Notes under the pieces: generated by a model
Told to the model about the DNA's origin: nothing
Database searches by the model: none
Seen by the model: the letters and a program-made list of their open reading frames with translations, nothing else
In this document: piece after piece, positions 9,739 through 20,149 of the stretch
Layout: the number at the start of each line of letters is the position of its first letter
How positions within the stretch are numbered: the stretch's first letter is position 1
Program-made: the position numbers and the translations under genes
From: Glaciecola punicea ACAM 611
GTDB lineage: Bacteria; Pseudomonadota; Gammaproteobacteria; Enterobacterales; Alteromonadaceae
Direction of reading: 5' to 3'
DNA length: 64,000 nucleotides
Assembly (NCBI RefSeq): GCF_000252165.1
Contig: NZ_BAET01000030.1
Location: forward strand, 1 to 64,000

Positions 9739-10704
9739 TTGCGCATCATTTTTGCTGGTACACCCGATTTTGCAGCTTCGCATTTGCAAGCACTACTTGA
9801 CGCCAAACATTCAATAATAGCGGTTTACACGCAGCCCGATAGGCCGGCAGGACGCGGAAAAAAAGTGGCTAGCAGCGCGGTTAAGACCCTCGCCCTAGCG
9901 CACAATTTACCTGTTTTTCAACCCGCATCGCTTAAAACACAAGAGGCGCATGAAGCGCTACGTGCATTAAATGCCGACCTTATGGTAGTAGTAGCTTATG
10001 GGCTTATATTGCCCGCTGAAATACTCAACGCACCTGTGCACGGCTGTATTAATGTGCATGGTTCAATATTGCCAAAGTGGCGAGGTGCCGCGCCCATTCA
10101 ACGTGCCCTATGGGCAGGCGATAAAGAAACAGGCGTTACTATTATGCAAATGGACGAGGGCTTAGATACGGGCAATGTGTTATCAATTCACACAATTGAT
10201 ATAGCAAATGAAGATACCAGCGCGACACTTTATGACAAACTAGCTTCTTTGGGGCCTAAAGCCTTAGTAGAAAGTTTGGCCAAATTCACTCAACTTTCGG
10301 CGATAAAGCAAGATGATACGCGGGCAAGCTATGCGGCCAAATTAAGCAAAGCAGAAGCGTATCTAGATTGGCAAGTGCCAGCTCAACAGCTAGAACGTAA
10401 TATTCGTGCATTTAACCCGTGGCCAGTGGCTTGGTTCACGCATCATGGCAAATCAATAAAAGTCTTTCAAGCACATGTCCGAGAAGTTGAAGATGCCATT
10501 CACTTATCTTTTACACCAGGAAAAGTTATTTCTTTTGATAGACATGGCTTGCAAATAGCCACCGGTAAAGATGTAATAGTTATCACTAAACTGCAGCTTG
10601 CAGGAAAAAAAGCGCAAGAGCTTGCAGATATTGTGAACGGCCAAGCTTCGTTGTTTTGTGCTGATGAAATACTAACTGCCACAGCGCCGGATTCAGACCA
10701 ATGA
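9739..10704 (+). CDS. fmt: Methionyl-tRNA formyltransferase
   Basis: A 321-residue enzyme that formylates initiator Met-tRNA with 10-formyltetrahydrofolate. The formyltransferase domain shows [10 protein letters not shown] at the N-terminus, [11 protein letters not shown], the catalytic region [20 protein letters not shown] and MDEGLDTG; the C-terminal OB-like tRNA-binding domain follows from about residue 205. The start codon is TTG at 9739, supported by AAGGA about 7 nt upstream and by alignment of the first residues to the family. It lies 25 bp after def and overlaps rsmB by 4 bp. Confidence 0.97.
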   Translation: MRIIFAGTPDFAASHLQALLDAKHSIIAVYTQPDRPAGRGKKVASSAVKTLALAHNLPVFQPASLKTQEAHEALRALNADLMVVVAYGLILPAEILNAPVHGCINVHGSILPKWRGAAPIQRALWAGDKETGVTIMQMDEGLDTGNVLSIHTIDIANEDTSATLYDKLASLGPKALVESLAKFTQLSAIKQDDTRASYAAKLSKAEAYLDWQVPAQQLERNIRAFNPWPVAWFTHHGKSIKVFQAHVREVEDAIHLSFTPGKVISFDRHGLQIATGKDVIVITKLQLAGKKAQELADIVNGQASLFCADEILTATAPDSDQ

Positions 10705-12089
10705 AGCACCCCTTAGCCATTGACGTGAAAGCACTAAAAAGCACCGCCCCTAGTAAAGACTTACTGTTTATTAAACACCCTGTTAATAAGCGATCAGACG
10801 CAAGCTGGGTGCTTTTCCAAATATTAGAACACGGTCGTTCAGCTAGTGAAGTGATGCCAATAGCGTACGGCCGCTATGAGAAACCCCAAGAGCGGGCTTG
10901 GTTGCAGGAGATGGTATATGGTTGCTTACGCAATTTACCAGAGCTACAGGTCTGGCTTAGGCAGTTACTTAACAAGCCCCTTAAAAAGCAGCAAAAAATA
11001 ATTGAGCATTTATTAATGCTGGGTATGTATCAGTTGGCCTATTCGCGCACCGCAGAGCACGCCGCTGTGTCAGAAACCGTTGACGCCTGCAAACAAATGA
11101 AAGAAATAGCCTTAAGCGGCTTAGTAAACGCTGTGCTGCGGCGCTTTCAACGCGAAAATATTGAGCAACAAGTGCACCAACAGGCGCACATAAACCTTGG
11201 CTTACCAAAGTGGTTATACAAGGCTTTAGTTACACACTACGGCGAAAGCCATGATATTGCGCAGCTTGCGAAACAAATGCATACTCGCGCCCCCTTATGG
11301 CTAAGAGTAAACACTCAAAACAATACGCTAACAAAACTTGAAGCGAAACTTCAAGGGGCGGATTACAGCGTTGAACGTGTTGCAAATAACACACTTAAGA
11401 TCAGCAATGCGGGTGAAATTCTCAGCATTCCTGGATTTGCAGAAGGTCACTTCGCAATACAAGATTTAGCTGCTCAACAAGCAGCGCGCATTCTTGATAC
11501 GCAACAAGGTGATATCGTCTTAGACTGCTGCGCCGCGCCTGGCGGAAAGTCAGCCAGCATTTTAGAACACCAGCCACGTCTAGGCCATTTATATATGCTT
11601 GACGCTGACGAAAAACGTATGCAGCGGGTGCATGAAAACTTTGAACGCCTAGGCCACAGTTTACGCTTCAATGAGCGACTGAGCTTTGTTGTACAAAATG
11701 CGGCGTACTTGAGCGAAAATAGCGACTTACCTAAATTTGACAGAATTCTACTAGATGCACCTTGTTCAGCTACCGGCGTTATCCGCAAGCACCCTGATAT
11801 AATGTGGCTGAGAAAACCTAACGATATTAACGTGCTGGTAGACTTACAAAAACAAATACTAGCAAGCGCGTGGCAAACATTAAAGTCAGGCGGCACATTG
11901 GTGTACGCCACCTGTTCTATACTGCCGCAAGAAAATATCCAACAAATTGAAGATTTTCTTGCCACCCATAATGACGCTACACTCGAACCCATAACAACAC
12001 ATAAAAATGAAACCTTGAGCAATTGGCAAATTTTACCCGGCCAAGACGACATGGACGGTTTTTTCTATGCCAAGCTTCGCAAAGCATGA
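10701..12089 (+). CDS. rsmB: 16S rRNA (cytosine967-C5)-methyltransferase
   Basis: A 462-residue RsmB/Sun. An N-terminal NusB-like RNA-binding domain (about residues 33-170) is followed by a SAM-dependent methyltransferase with [10 protein letters not shown], the [17 protein letters not shown] block and the catalytic [11 protein letters not shown] block. The protein is about 30 residues longer than E. coli RsmB because of an N-terminal extension before the conserved [14 protein letters not shown]. The ATG is used because it overlaps the fmt stop (ATGA), which suggests coupling; an internal start cannot be excluded. Confidence 0.96.
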   Translation: MKHPLAIDVKALKSTAPSKDLLFIKHPVNKRSDASWVLFQILEHGRSASEVMPIAYGRYEKPQERAWLQEMVYGCLRNLPELQVWLRQLLNKPLKKQQKIIEHLLMLGMYQLAYSRTAEHAAVSETVDACKQMKEIALSGLVNAVLRRFQRENIEQQVHQQAHINLGLPKWLYKALVTHYGESHDIAQLAKQMHTRAPLWLRVNTQNNTLTKLEAKLQGADYSVERVANNTLKISNAGEILSIPGFAEGHFAIQDLAAQQAARILDTQQGDIVLDCCAAPGGKSASILEHQPRLGHLYMLDADEKRMQRVHENFERLGHSLRFNERLSFVVQNAAYLSENSDLPKFDRILLDAPCSATGVIRKHPDIMWLRKPNDINVLVDLQKQILASAWQTLKSGGTLVYATCSILPQENIQQIEDFLATHNDATLEPITTHKNETLSNWQILPGQDDMDGFFYAKLRKA

Positions 12090-12150
12090 GCACGATTGCA
12101 AAGTTGCACTGTGCTATCAGTAGAATTAGTGCGTGACTACATAGGCTAAT

Positions 12151-13527
12151 ATGAAAATAATTATTATTGGTGCAGGCCAAGTGGGTGGAACCTTAGCTGA
12201 GAATTTAGCGGGTGAGAAAAATGAAATTACGATTATCGACTCTGACCAAAATATACTGTCTAATTTACAAGACCGTTTAGACATACAAATAGTGTGTGGT
12301 ATTGGTTCGCATCCTGACATCCTCAAAAAAGCTGGCGCGCAAGACGCCGACATGCTTATTGCGGTTACCAATAGCGATGAAAGCAACATGATGGCCTGTC
12401 AAGTAGCACACAGCTTATTCAGAACGCCCACTAAAATTGCTAGAGTACGCTCAGAACAATACATTATTTATCAAGAACAGCTGTTTCAACATAAAGAAAT
12501 ACCGGTCGACCATTTAATTGCCCCAGAGCAATTGGTGACTGCGGCCATAAAGCGCTTGATAGATTACCCAGGTGCACTTCAGGTGGTTGAGTTTGCCGAC
12601 GGACGAGCAAGTTTAGTCGCCGTAAAGGCTTACTACGGCGGCTTATTAGTCGGACATGCACTGTCTGCACTTAAAGAGCATATGCCAAATGTAGATACGC
12701 GTGTTGCCGCAATTTATCGGCGCGGGCGTCCTATTCGCCCTCTAGGTTCAACTGTTATAGAAGCCGACGACGAAGTATTCTTTATTGCCGATACCAAACA
12801 TATTCGCGCAGTAATGAGTGAACTACAAAAACTAGAAGCCAGCTATAAACGCATTATGATTGCCGGCGGCGGATTAATAGGCGCCGGTTTAGCCAAAAAA
12901 CTCGGCGACAAGCACAACGTTAAGCTTATTGAATATGACAGCGAACGCGCCAACTATTTGTCAAGCACGCTCGATAACGTCATTGTATTTCATGGCGATG
13001 CCTCAGACGCGAGCTTGCTTAGTGAAGAAGGCGTTGAACGCGTAGACGCGTTTATTGCGGTCACCAACGACGACGAAGCAAATATAATGTCGGCGATGCT
13101 GGCAAAGCGAATGGGCGCGGCCAAAGCGATGGTGCTAATTCAGCGTAATGCTTACGTAGATTTAGTGCAAGGCGGTGATATCGACATTGCATTCTCGCCG
13201 CAGCAGGCAACCATTTCGGCCCTGCTTACGCATATTCGCCGCGGCGATATTGTGAATGTGCATTCACTTAGGCGCGGCGCGGCCGAGGCAATTGAAGCTA
13301 TAGCCCACGGCGACGAAAAAACGTCAAAAGTAGTGGGCAAGCAGATTAAGGATATTAAGCTACCCCCTGGCACCACCATTGGTGCGGTTGTGCGCGCCGA
13401 CGAAGTGCTTATTGCCCACAGTGATACCGTTATTGCGGCGAACGACCACGTTATTTTATTTTTAGTAGATAAAAAGTTTATTGGCGCTGTTGAAAAGCTG
13501 TTTCAGCCTAGCGCGCTGTTTTTTTAG
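12151..13527 (+). CDS. trkA: Trk potassium uptake system NAD-binding regulator TrkA
   Basis: A 458-residue peripheral membrane protein with two RCK modules. Each has a Rossmann fold ([11 protein letters not shown] at about residue 7 and [11 protein letters not shown] at about 237), followed by an RCK-C domain (about 140-220 and 370-455). It binds NAD(H)/ATP and gates the TrkH K+ channel. It is 61 bp after rsmB, in the def-fmt-rsmB-trkA order known from E. coli. The channel gene trkH is convergent, 30 bp away. Confidence 0.97.
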   Translation: MKIIIIGAGQVGGTLAENLAGEKNEITIIDSDQNILSNLQDRLDIQIVCGIGSHPDILKKAGAQDADMLIAVTNSDESNMMACQVAHSLFRTPTKIARVRSEQYIIYQEQLFQHKEIPVDHLIAPEQLVTAAIKRLIDYPGALQVVEFADGRASLVAVKAYYGGLLVGHALSALKEHMPNVDTRVAAIYRRGRPIRPLGSTVIEADDEVFFIADTKHIRAVMSELQKLEASYKRIMIAGGGLIGAGLAKKLGDKHNVKLIEYDSERANYLSSTLDNVIVFHGDASDASLLSEEGVERVDAFIAVTNDDEANIMSAMLAKRMGAAKAMVLIQRNAYVDLVQGGDIDIAFSPQQATISALLTHIRRGDIVNVHSLRRGAAEAIEAIAHGDEKTSKVVGKQIKDIKLPPGTTIGAVVRADEVLIAHSDTVIAANDHVILFLVDKKFIGAVEKLFQPSALFF

Positions 13528-13557
13528 TACGTTTGCAGCAAGCTCATCTAGTGAGCA

Positions 13558-15009
13558 CTAACTCCGCCAGAATGCAGGCGAGAACAAGACAAGGAGCGAG
13601 AATATCTCAAGCCTGCCAAACAGCATTGCGGTCATTAGTAGCCACTTTCCAGCGTCTGAGACCTGAGCATAGGTGCCGGCAACAGAGCCTAAGCCGGGGC
13701 CAAGGTTATTCAGCGCCGCGGCGGTGGCTGAGAACGCGGTAATATTATCAAGCCCGGTACCGATTAGTCCTATCATGATAACCACGAACACCACCGCATA
13801 GGCTGCAAAAAAGCCCCACACAGCTTCAACCACACGGCTGGGAATAGCTCTTTCGCCTAGCTTAACTGAGTACACCGCTTTTGGGTGAATAAGCCTGTCT
13901 ACTTCACGTTTGCCCTGAATAAACAGCAGTAGTACCCGAATGACTTTTAAGCCACCTGCGGTTGAGCCCGCACAGCCACCGATAAAGCTTGAGAATATAA
14001 GCAGTATTGGTAGAAATGAAGGCCATGCCGAAAAGTCTGTTGTGGTAAACCCGGCGGTAGCGCTTATAGATACGGCTTGAAACAGTGCTTGGTCAAGTGT
14101 GACCTCAGCTGAATCGTAAACAGAATATTTAACCAAAACCAAAAAACAGATGGTAACAAGCACGAATTGAATGGTGAAAAAAGCTTTACACTCGGGATCT
14201 TTAAAATAATTACGAATGTTTCTGCCACTTACTGCAGAGTAATGCAATGAGAAATTAAGAGCAGAGATCCATAAAAATACCACGCATATAATATTGACCG
14301 CAGTACTATTAAAGTGCCCTATATTGGCATCGTAATTTGAAAATCCACCGATTGCTATAGTGCTAAAGGCATGGCAAACGGCATCAAACAAGTTCATTCC
14401 AGCTAGCCAGTATGCAAAGCTACAGGCTACCGTTAACGACAAGTAAATGTACCAAAGGTGTTTAGCGGTGTCGGCTATACGCGGTGTCATTTTGGAATCT
14501 TTAACTGGACCTGGAATTTCAGCCCTATACAGCTGCATTCCGCCTACCCCCAAAATTGGCAGGATGGCCACCGCTAAGACAATAATGCCCATACCGCCTA
14601 GCCACTGTAGTTGAGCACGATAGAACAATACCGCTTTTGGCATAAAATCTAAGCCTTCGATAACGGTGGCGCCGGTGGTGGTTAGGCTAGAAAATGATTC
14701 AAATAAGGAGTCGGTAATACTCATTTGCGGTTGGTCGAGTAAAGCAAATGGCAAAGAGCCAAAGGTGGCCAGTACCGTCCAAAACAGCACCACAATTAAA
14801 AAGCCTTCTTTGGCTCGAAGATCGGCTTTTTCTTGGCGATGAGGGTACCAAAACGCTAAGCCAGTTATTAAGGTGAATATAAACGCAACTACAAAGGCAA
14901 GGCCACCGCCGTCACCGTATATAAGAGAAACGAGTGCAGGTGGCAGCATGGTGACACTAAAAAGTGAAACCAATAAGCCCAAAATTCTGATGATCGTGCC
15001 GTATTGCAC
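13558..15009 (-). CDS. trkH: Trk potassium uptake channel subunit TrkH
   Basis: A 483-residue inner membrane protein with the four pseudo-repeated M1-P-M2 units of the KtrB/TrkH superfamily. Selectivity-filter-type segments are SSLTTTGATVIEG, STIAIGGFSNYD, VSISATAGFTTTD and SATAAALNNLGPG. With TrkA it imports potassium in exchange for cation movement. The start is GTG at 15009; the first residues align with E. coli TrkH without extension. The trkA/trkH pair is convergent, with no recognisable strong terminator in the 30-bp gap. Confidence 0.95.
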   Translation of the reverse strand: MQYGTIIRILGLLVSLFSVTMLPPALVSLIYGDGGGLAFVVAFIFTLITGLAFWYPHRQEKADLRAKEGFLIVVLFWTVLATFGSLPFALLDQPQMSITDSLFESFSSLTTTGATVIEGLDFMPKAVLFYRAQLQWLGGMGIIVLAVAILPILGVGGMQLYRAEIPGPVKDSKMTPRIADTAKHLWYIYLSLTVACSFAYWLAGMNLFDAVCHAFSTIAIGGFSNYDANIGHFNSTAVNIICVVFLWISALNFSLHYSAVSGRNIRNYFKDPECKAFFTIQFVLVTICFLVLVKYSVYDSAEVTLDQALFQAVSISATAGFTTTDFSAWPSFLPILLIFSSFIGGCAGSTAGGLKVIRVLLLFIQGKREVDRLIHPKAVYSVKLGERAIPSRVVEAVWGFFAAYAVVFVVIMIGLIGTGLDNITAFSATAAALNNLGPGLGSVAGTYAQVSDAGKWLLMTAMLFGRLEIFSLLVLFSPAFWRS

Positions 15010-15613
15010 CTACTGCGCACTCCGTTTTAACATGTTACTGTTCTTGCCTTTTATCAGTATTGTATTCCTTTGCCGTAATAATTACAGTGCTTTGCTTGAT
15101 ATATTTTGCGACGCTTTATATTTACGTACCGAAGTGGTGAATAGCGATAGTACAATACACGAGTATTAATCAAACATAGTGCCAAATCCTAATATTTATT
15201 TATAAGTCATTGAAGAAATTAAATAAAAAAAATAAGCGATAATTTCACTTGGCAAAAACAAAATGTGTGCTAAATTGTTTACGTAAGTGATGCAAAATCA
15301 TTTAGTGTTTACTTTTTTGAAGCGCAACAATTAGCGTAATAAAAAATAAAATGAAGTAAAGCAAAATAGATAGAAACTAGCCAAGCTAGTTACAGCAACA
15401 CAATAATAAAGAATATGGAAATACAGATAACCTGCTCGTTTCATTCCAAATCTTATCCTACCCAGTACTTTTTTTATGATAAAAAAGGTAGTTCCACTGT
15501 GCACTTAGAATGTGTTATTCACAAAGTTATCCACATAAAAAATTAGCAGATTAATCGTTTTAACGATTACTTTCAATAGCTTACAATCTTATATTTTAAA
15601 CAGAGGCTTTATT
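15010..15613. other. Divergent trkH-polA intergenic region with dyads and DnaA boxes
   Basis: No convincing gene lies in these 604 bases, which are strongly AT-rich. Visible structure: an inverted repeat AACTAG-CCAAG-CTAGTT (15375-15391), an 11-bp A/T dyad with a 3-nt loop (15466-15490) and two DnaA-box sequences (15515-15535). It should contain the trkH and polA promoters. Confidence 0.6.
15515..15535 (+). promoter_or_regulatory. Pair of DnaA boxes upstream of polA
   Basis: TTATTCACA (15515-15523, one mismatch) and TTATCCACA (15527-15535, perfect) lie in the same orientation 12 bp apart, about 80 bp before the polA start. This spacing is about one helical turn, favourable for cooperative DnaA binding. 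DnaA control of polA is an inference. Confidence 0.5.
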
Positions 15614-18397
15614 ATGCACAATGACAATGAATCACCGTTGGTACTCGTCGATGGTTCTTCTTATCTGTTTAGAGCTTTTCATGGCATGCCCCCACTAACA
15701 AACTCAAAAGGCGCAGATACCGGCGCGATTTACGGCGTAGTTAATATGCTGCGATCTTTGGTAAAAGACTATAAGCCTACCCATATGGTAGTGGTGTTTG
15801 ACGCCAAGGGCAAAACCTTCAGAGATGACATTTACCCTGAGTATAAAGCCAATCGTGCCGCCATGCCCGATGAACTAAGAGGCCAAATTGCGCCTTTGCA
15901 CAAAATAGTAAAGGCAATGGGTTTTACCATGATAGTGCAGCCTGGCGTTGAAGCTGACGACGTTATTGGCACGCTAGCTCGACAAGCGTCACAAGCTGGC
16001 ATATCTTGCGTCATTAGCACAGGTGACAAAGATATGGCGCAGTTAGTAGACAAACACGTAACGCTTATTAACACCATGACACGCACCACCATGGATATAG
16101 ACGGTGTGCTTGAAAAGTTTGGCGTGCCGGCTGACCTTATTATCGATTTTCTTGGCCTTAAGGGTGACAAAGTCGACAACATCCCTGGTGTGCCGGGTGT
16201 AGGTGACAAAAGCGCCGTCGCGATGTTAAACGGCATAGGCGGCGTGAAAGCTATATATGAAAATTTAGATAAAATTGCTGAGCTCGACTTTCGCGGCGCT
16301 AAAACCATGGCAAAAAAGATGGAGCAATATAAAGAACAAGCTTTGCTTTCGTATCAACTTGCCACTATTGACACCGAATTGCCCTTAAACTTAGAGCTGT
16401 CTTCTTTTACCATTGATGAAATGGATAAGCCGCTGCTGCGCGAAATGTTTACTGAATTAGAATTTAAACGCTGGTTAGGTGAAGTAAGCGACGCCGACAC
16501 CCTTAAACAAGTGGCCGGCAAACAAAACAACAACGATAATATAGTATCGGGCAGCGAAGTTTCTGCCACCGCGCCTATCGACACCAGCCAGTACCACACC
16601 ATTTTTAGCGAGGAAGACCTAAGCGCATTAGTTGACAAAATAAACAGCAGCGACTTTTACGCCATGGACACGGAAACCACCAGTGTTGATTACATGCAGG
16701 CTGACATAGTGGGTTTATCATTTGCTTTCGCAGACGACTCAGCTTATTACGTTCCCGTTGCACATGATTACCCAGGCGCACCTGCGCAGCTTGATCGAGA
16801 CTATGTGTTACAAGTCTTAAAGCCGTTAATAGAAGACACCGCGCCCAAGAAGATTGGCCAGCACATCAAGTACGACAAAAATGTACTGGCAAACTACAAT
16901 ATACACCTCCACGGCATACTGTGTGACACCATGCTGGCAAGCTATGTGTTAAACAGTACCGCTACCCGTCACAATATGGATAGTTTATCACTGAAATATT
17001 TGGGCCACAAAACCATAGGCTTTGAAGAAATAGCGGGGAAAGGCGCAAAGCAACTTACCTTTAATCAAATTGAACTAGAGCTTGCTGCTAAATATGCCGC
17101 TGAAGACGCCGACATCACTCTACGCTTGTATTTGACGCTCAAAACATTGCTTGAAGCACAAAGTGGGCTCTCAGATTTACTCAATGATATAGAAATTCCA
17201 CTGTCAAGTATTTTGGCAACCATGGAGCAAACAGGCGTTTATATTGATTCGCAAAAGCTTGGACAACAAAGCCAAGATCTCGCCAAGCGCATTATGGAGC
17301 TTGAAAACCAAGTCCACGAACTTGCGGGTGAAAGTTTCAATTTAGGCTCTACAAAACAGCTGCAGCATATTTTGTTTGAAAAACTGGCGCTGCCAGTCAA
17401 GAAAAAAACGCCTAAAGGCGCGCCCTCTACATCAGAAGAAGTGTTGCAAGAACTTGCCCTAGAATATGAACTCCCCGCATTAATTATGCAGTTTAGAGGA
17501 CTCATCAAACTTAAAAATACCTACACCGACAAGCTACCACGGATGATCAACCATCGCACCAATCGCGTGCATACGTCTTATCATCAGGCCGTTACTGCCA
17601 CAGGCAGGCTGTCTTCAAGCGATCCAAATTTACAAAATATTCCTATTCGCACACCAGAAGGTCGCTTGGTTAGACAAGCTTTTGTTGCTCGCAGCGGCTA
17701 TAAAATAGTCGCGGCAGATTATTCTCAAATTGAACTGCGCATTATGGCGCATTTAAGCAAAGATAAAGGCTTGCTAGACGCGTTCTCTAAAGGTTTAGAC
17801 GTGCACAAAGCAACCGCCGCAGAGGTGTTTGGTGAATCACTTGACGCGGTCACCGATAATCAAAGACGCAGCGCAAAGGCAATCAACTTTGGGCTTATTT
17901 ACGGCATGTCAGCCTTTGGTTTAGCCAAACAATTGGGCATTCCTCGCTACGATGCTCAAAATTACATGGATAAATATTTTGACCGCTACCCCCGCGTGCT
18001 GACCTACATGGAATCTACCCGTAAAGGCGCAAAAGAAACGGGCTATGTAACAACCGTATTTAACCGGCGCTTATATTTGCCTGACATTAATGCCACCAAT
18101 GGCCTACGCCGAGCAGGTGCTGAGCGCGCTGCAATAAACGCGCCAATGCAGGGCACCGCAGCCGATATTATTAAAATTGCGATGATTGCGGTAAGCGATT
18201 GGATAAAAGATTTAGACGAACCATCGCACGTTATCATGATAATGCAGGTTCACGATGAACTAGTATTTGAAATTAAAGAAGATAAAGTCGCAGAGTATGT
18301 TGAAAAAATAAATAAGCTTATGGAAAACTGCGTAAAACTTGATGTACCATTAGTGGTAGAGGCAGGCGTTGGCGATAACTGGGATGAAGCTCACTAA
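15614..18397 (+). CDS. polA: DNA polymerase I
   Basis: A 927-residue full-length Pol I. The 5'-3' nuclease domain (about 1-290) has VDGSSYLFRAFHG, EADDVIGTLA and STGDKDMAQLV. The 3'-5' exonuclease domain (about 325-515) keeps the DTETTS and AEDADITLRL active-site blocks, so proofreading should be intact. The polymerase domain (about 520-927) has motif A ADYSQIELRIMAH, the O-helix RRSAKAINFGLIYGMS and motif C QVHDELVFE. It fills gaps and removes primers during lagging-strand synthesis and repair. Two DnaA boxes lie upstream. Confidence 0.98.
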   Translation: MHNDNESPLVLVDGSSYLFRAFHGMPPLTNSKGADTGAIYGVVNMLRSLVKDYKPTHMVVVFDAKGKTFRDDIYPEYKANRAAMPDELRGQIAPLHKIVKAMGFTMIVQPGVEADDVIGTLARQASQAGISCVISTGDKDMAQLVDKHVTLINTMTRTTMDIDGVLEKFGVPADLIIDFLGLKGDKVDNIPGVPGVGDKSAVAMLNGIGGVKAIYENLDKIAELDFRGAKTMAKKMEQYKEQALLSYQLATIDTELPLNLELSSFTIDEMDKPLLREMFTELEFKRWLGEVSDADTLKQVAGKQNNNDNIVSGSEVSATAPIDTSQYHTIFSEEDLSALVDKINSSDFYAMDTETTSVDYMQADIVGLSFAFADDSAYYVPVAHDYPGAPAQLDRDYVLQVLKPLIEDTAPKKIGQHIKYDKNVLANYNIHLHGILCDTMLASYVLNSTATRHNMDSLSLKYLGHKTIGFEEIAGKGAKQLTFNQIELELAAKYAAEDADITLRLYLTLKTLLEAQSGLSDLLNDIEIPLSSILATMEQTGVYIDSQKLGQQSQDLAKRIMELENQVHELAGESFNLGSTKQLQHILFEKLALPVKKKTPKGAPSTSEEVLQELALEYELPALIMQFRGLIKLKNTYTDKLPRMINHRTNRVHTSYHQAVTATGRLSSSDPNLQNIPIRTPEGRLVRQAFVARSGYKIVAADYSQIELRIMAHLSKDKGLLDAFSKGLDVHKATAAEVFGESLDAVTDNQRRSAKAINFGLIYGMSAFGLAKQLGIPRYDAQNYMDKYFDRYPRVLTYMESTRKGAKETGYVTTVFNRRLYLPDINATNGLRRAGAERAAINAPMQGTAADIIKIAMIAVSDWIKDLDEPSHVIMIMQVHDELVFEIKEDKVAEYVEKINKLMENCVKLDVPLVVEAGVGDNWDEAH

Positions 18398-18534
18398 TAA
18401 GATCACTTAAGAGTATGGCCGTCATAGCGATTTTACTAGTAGTGTTAGCCAAAGCGCGATGCAGTGCAGTGCAGCCTTGACAATAAAGCAGTAAGTGCGA
18501 ACAAATGCTAATTTTATTTTTTAATTATCTGGGA

Positions 18535-18622
18535 ACTTTTAGTATGGCAAGACGCTCATAGTAGTGTGTGTTGTTTTTCCCTGAGAATTGCCCCGCTTTG
18601 TGTGTGAACGGGGCATTTTTTT
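18535..18622 (+). ncRNA. Possible small RNA in the Spot 42 (spf) locus between polA and engB
   Basis: In enterics and Vibrio the Spot 42 RNA gene lies exactly between polA and engB. Here the 271-bp gap ends in a strong terminator (18590-18622) placed about 190 bp after polA, with a possible -10 (TAGTAT, 18540-18545) some 50 bp before it. I cannot match the body to the conserved 5' part of Spot 42, so it may be a diverged RNA or just the polA 3' end. Boundaries are approximate. Confidence 0.3.
18590..18622 (+). terminator. Intrinsic terminator downstream of polA
   Basis: GCCCCG (18590-18595) pairs with CGGGGC (18609-18614) around a 13-nt loop, followed by A and a run of nine or more T residues. 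It ends the polA transcript or a small RNA, and faces the convergent engB gene. Confidence 0.85.
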
Positions 18623-18668
18623 TAACCTTCTGCATATTCCTTATTTTGTAAGCTTTCTTGGTAACCGT

Positions 18669-19286
18669 TTACTCTCTTACAGCAGACTTATTTGGTATTT
18701 GAAGCCACTGAGATACTTTGCTTTCAACCTCCAAAAGACCTAATCCGTTGAGCGATGAAAATACGTTGACGGTAACATCGCCATTAAAAGCAATACAGGC
18801 TTCACGCACCATTAACAACTGGCTATTACGCTTACCCGATTTCAATTTATCGGCTTTGGTCAAAAGGATTAACACAGGCAAATTTGCACTTACCGCCCAA
18901 TATACCAGATCTTGATCAAGATCTTTTAGAGGATGTCGTATATCCATCAACACAACCAGACCCTTTAGACATTCTCGTTTTTGCAAATACTCTCCTAGAG
19001 ACTTTTGCCATTTCAGCTTCATCTCTAAGGGGACTTTTGCGTAACCATAGCCAGGAAGGTCAACAAGTCTTCGTTCATTGTCTAACTCAAATATATTAAT
19101 TAATTGAGTACGCCCAGGTGTTTTACTGGTACGCGCTAGATTTTTCTGACGCGTTAAGCGATTAAGCGCGCTAGACTTACCTGCGTTTGAACGACCGGCA
19201 AAGGCAACTTCACCGCCCTTAAACGGGTCGAGGTGAGAGATATCAGGAGCACTGGTGAGAAATTTTGCAAGGGTAAAATAAGACAT
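18669..19286 (-). CDS. engB: Ribosome-biogenesis GTPase EngB (YihA/YsxC)
   Basis: A 205-residue GTP-binding protein needed for 50S subunit assembly. G motifs are [12 protein letters not shown] (G1, about 31-42), TPGRTQ (G2), [10 protein letters not shown] (G3), TKADKL (G4) and VFSSLNGLG (G5). The length is normal. It is convergent with polA, an arrangement shared with E. coli, and divergent from the cytochrome c4 gene. Confidence 0.96.
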   Translation of the reverse strand: MSYFTLAKFLTSAPDISHLDPFKGGEVAFAGRSNAGKSSALNRLTRQKNLARTSKTPGRTQLINIFELDNERRLVDLPGYGYAKVPLEMKLKWQKSLGEYLQKRECLKGLVVLMDIRHPLKDLDQDLVYWAVSANLPVLILLTKADKLKSGKRNSQLLMVREACIAFNGDVTVNVFSSLNGLGLLEVESKVSQWLQIPNKSAVRE

Positions 19287-19467
19287 AAGTAATAAAACAA
19301 GTTAAATAAAGACTAAACAGGCGTTAAGTTTACACCTAAAGCATAAATTTGTTTGATGTAAATCCATAGTATTATGAAGGAAATGTTTTTTTAGAGCATT
19401 ATTTGTGTAAAATATCGGGCTATCACAACTGGTGATCAGTTAAACCTCACTTTTAGAGAGCGTAAGT

Positions 19468-20091
19468 ATGAAAAAATATTGTTTAATCTTAGCTTTATTC
19501 GTAGCCACCACCGCTATGGTGCAAGCAAAGGGCGACGCAGAAGCTGGAAAAACAAAGATGTTAGTGTGCGCAGCATGTCACGGCACTGACGGCAACAGCG
19601 TTATCCCTATGAATCCAAAACTAGCCGGTCAGCATCAAGGTTATTTGGTCAAGCAACTTCAAGAATTTAAGCTCGCATCGCAAACAGGCGGTAAAGAAGG
19701 ACGCAACAACGCTATTATGAATGGTCAAGCGATGATGCTTAGTGAGCAAGACATGTACGATCTTTCTGCTTATTTCTCAAGTCAAGATCTAAAAATTGGT
19801 GAAACGCCAGAAGATGTTATTGCACGCGGTGAAGCACTTTACCGCGGCGGCGACTCTGCACGTGGTATTGCAGCTTGTATTGCATGTCACGGCGGTGATG
19901 GTAAAGGGATGAACCTTGCTGGGTTTCCCGTTATTGGTGGCCAACACGCTACCTACACTAAAACGCAGCTTGAAATGTTTCGGTCAGGGGAGCGTCATAA
20001 TGATTTAAACGGTATGATGCGTGGCGTAGCGGTAAAACTAACAGACGAAGATATTTCTGTGCTTTCTCAATATTTAGAAGGTCTTTATTAA
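19468..20091 (+). CDS. Dihaem cytochrome c4
   Basis: A 207-residue exported protein with a signal peptide (1-20, cleaved after VQA) and two haem-c sites, CAACHG (34-39) and CIACHG (137-142). Each lies in a roughly 90-residue cytochrome c lobe with a distal Met (NGQAMM, NGMMRG). Cytochromes c4 carry electrons in the periplasm towards cbb3-type or other terminal oxidases. It is divergent from engB and followed by a long untranslated stretch ending in a strong terminator. Cytochrome c4 beside engB is common in marine gammaproteobacteria. Confidence 0.93.
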   Translation: MKKYCLILALFVATTAMVQAKGDAEAGKTKMLVCAACHGTDGNSVIPMNPKLAGQHQGYLVKQLQEFKLASQTGGKEGRNNAIMNGQAMMLSEQDMYDLSAYFSSQDLKIGETPEDVIARGEALYRGGDSARGIAACIACHGGDGKGMNLAGFPVIGGQHATYTKTQLEMFRSGERHNDLNGMMRGVAVKLTDEDISVLSQYLEGLY

Positions 20092-20149
20092 TTTATTTGT
20101 AAAATTATTGTTAAAAATGTTGTAAATAATATTTATATGGGTATTATCA

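Noticed and set aside
11474-12052. Long minus-strand frame inside rsmB (192 residues)
   Set aside because: Antisense shadow of the methyltransferase motifs; Ser/Cys-rich composition typical of a shadow frame.
13500-13522. Possible trkA terminator (CAGC...GCTG followed by seven T residues)
   Set aside because: Only a 4-bp stem, and it overlaps the end of the trkA coding sequence.
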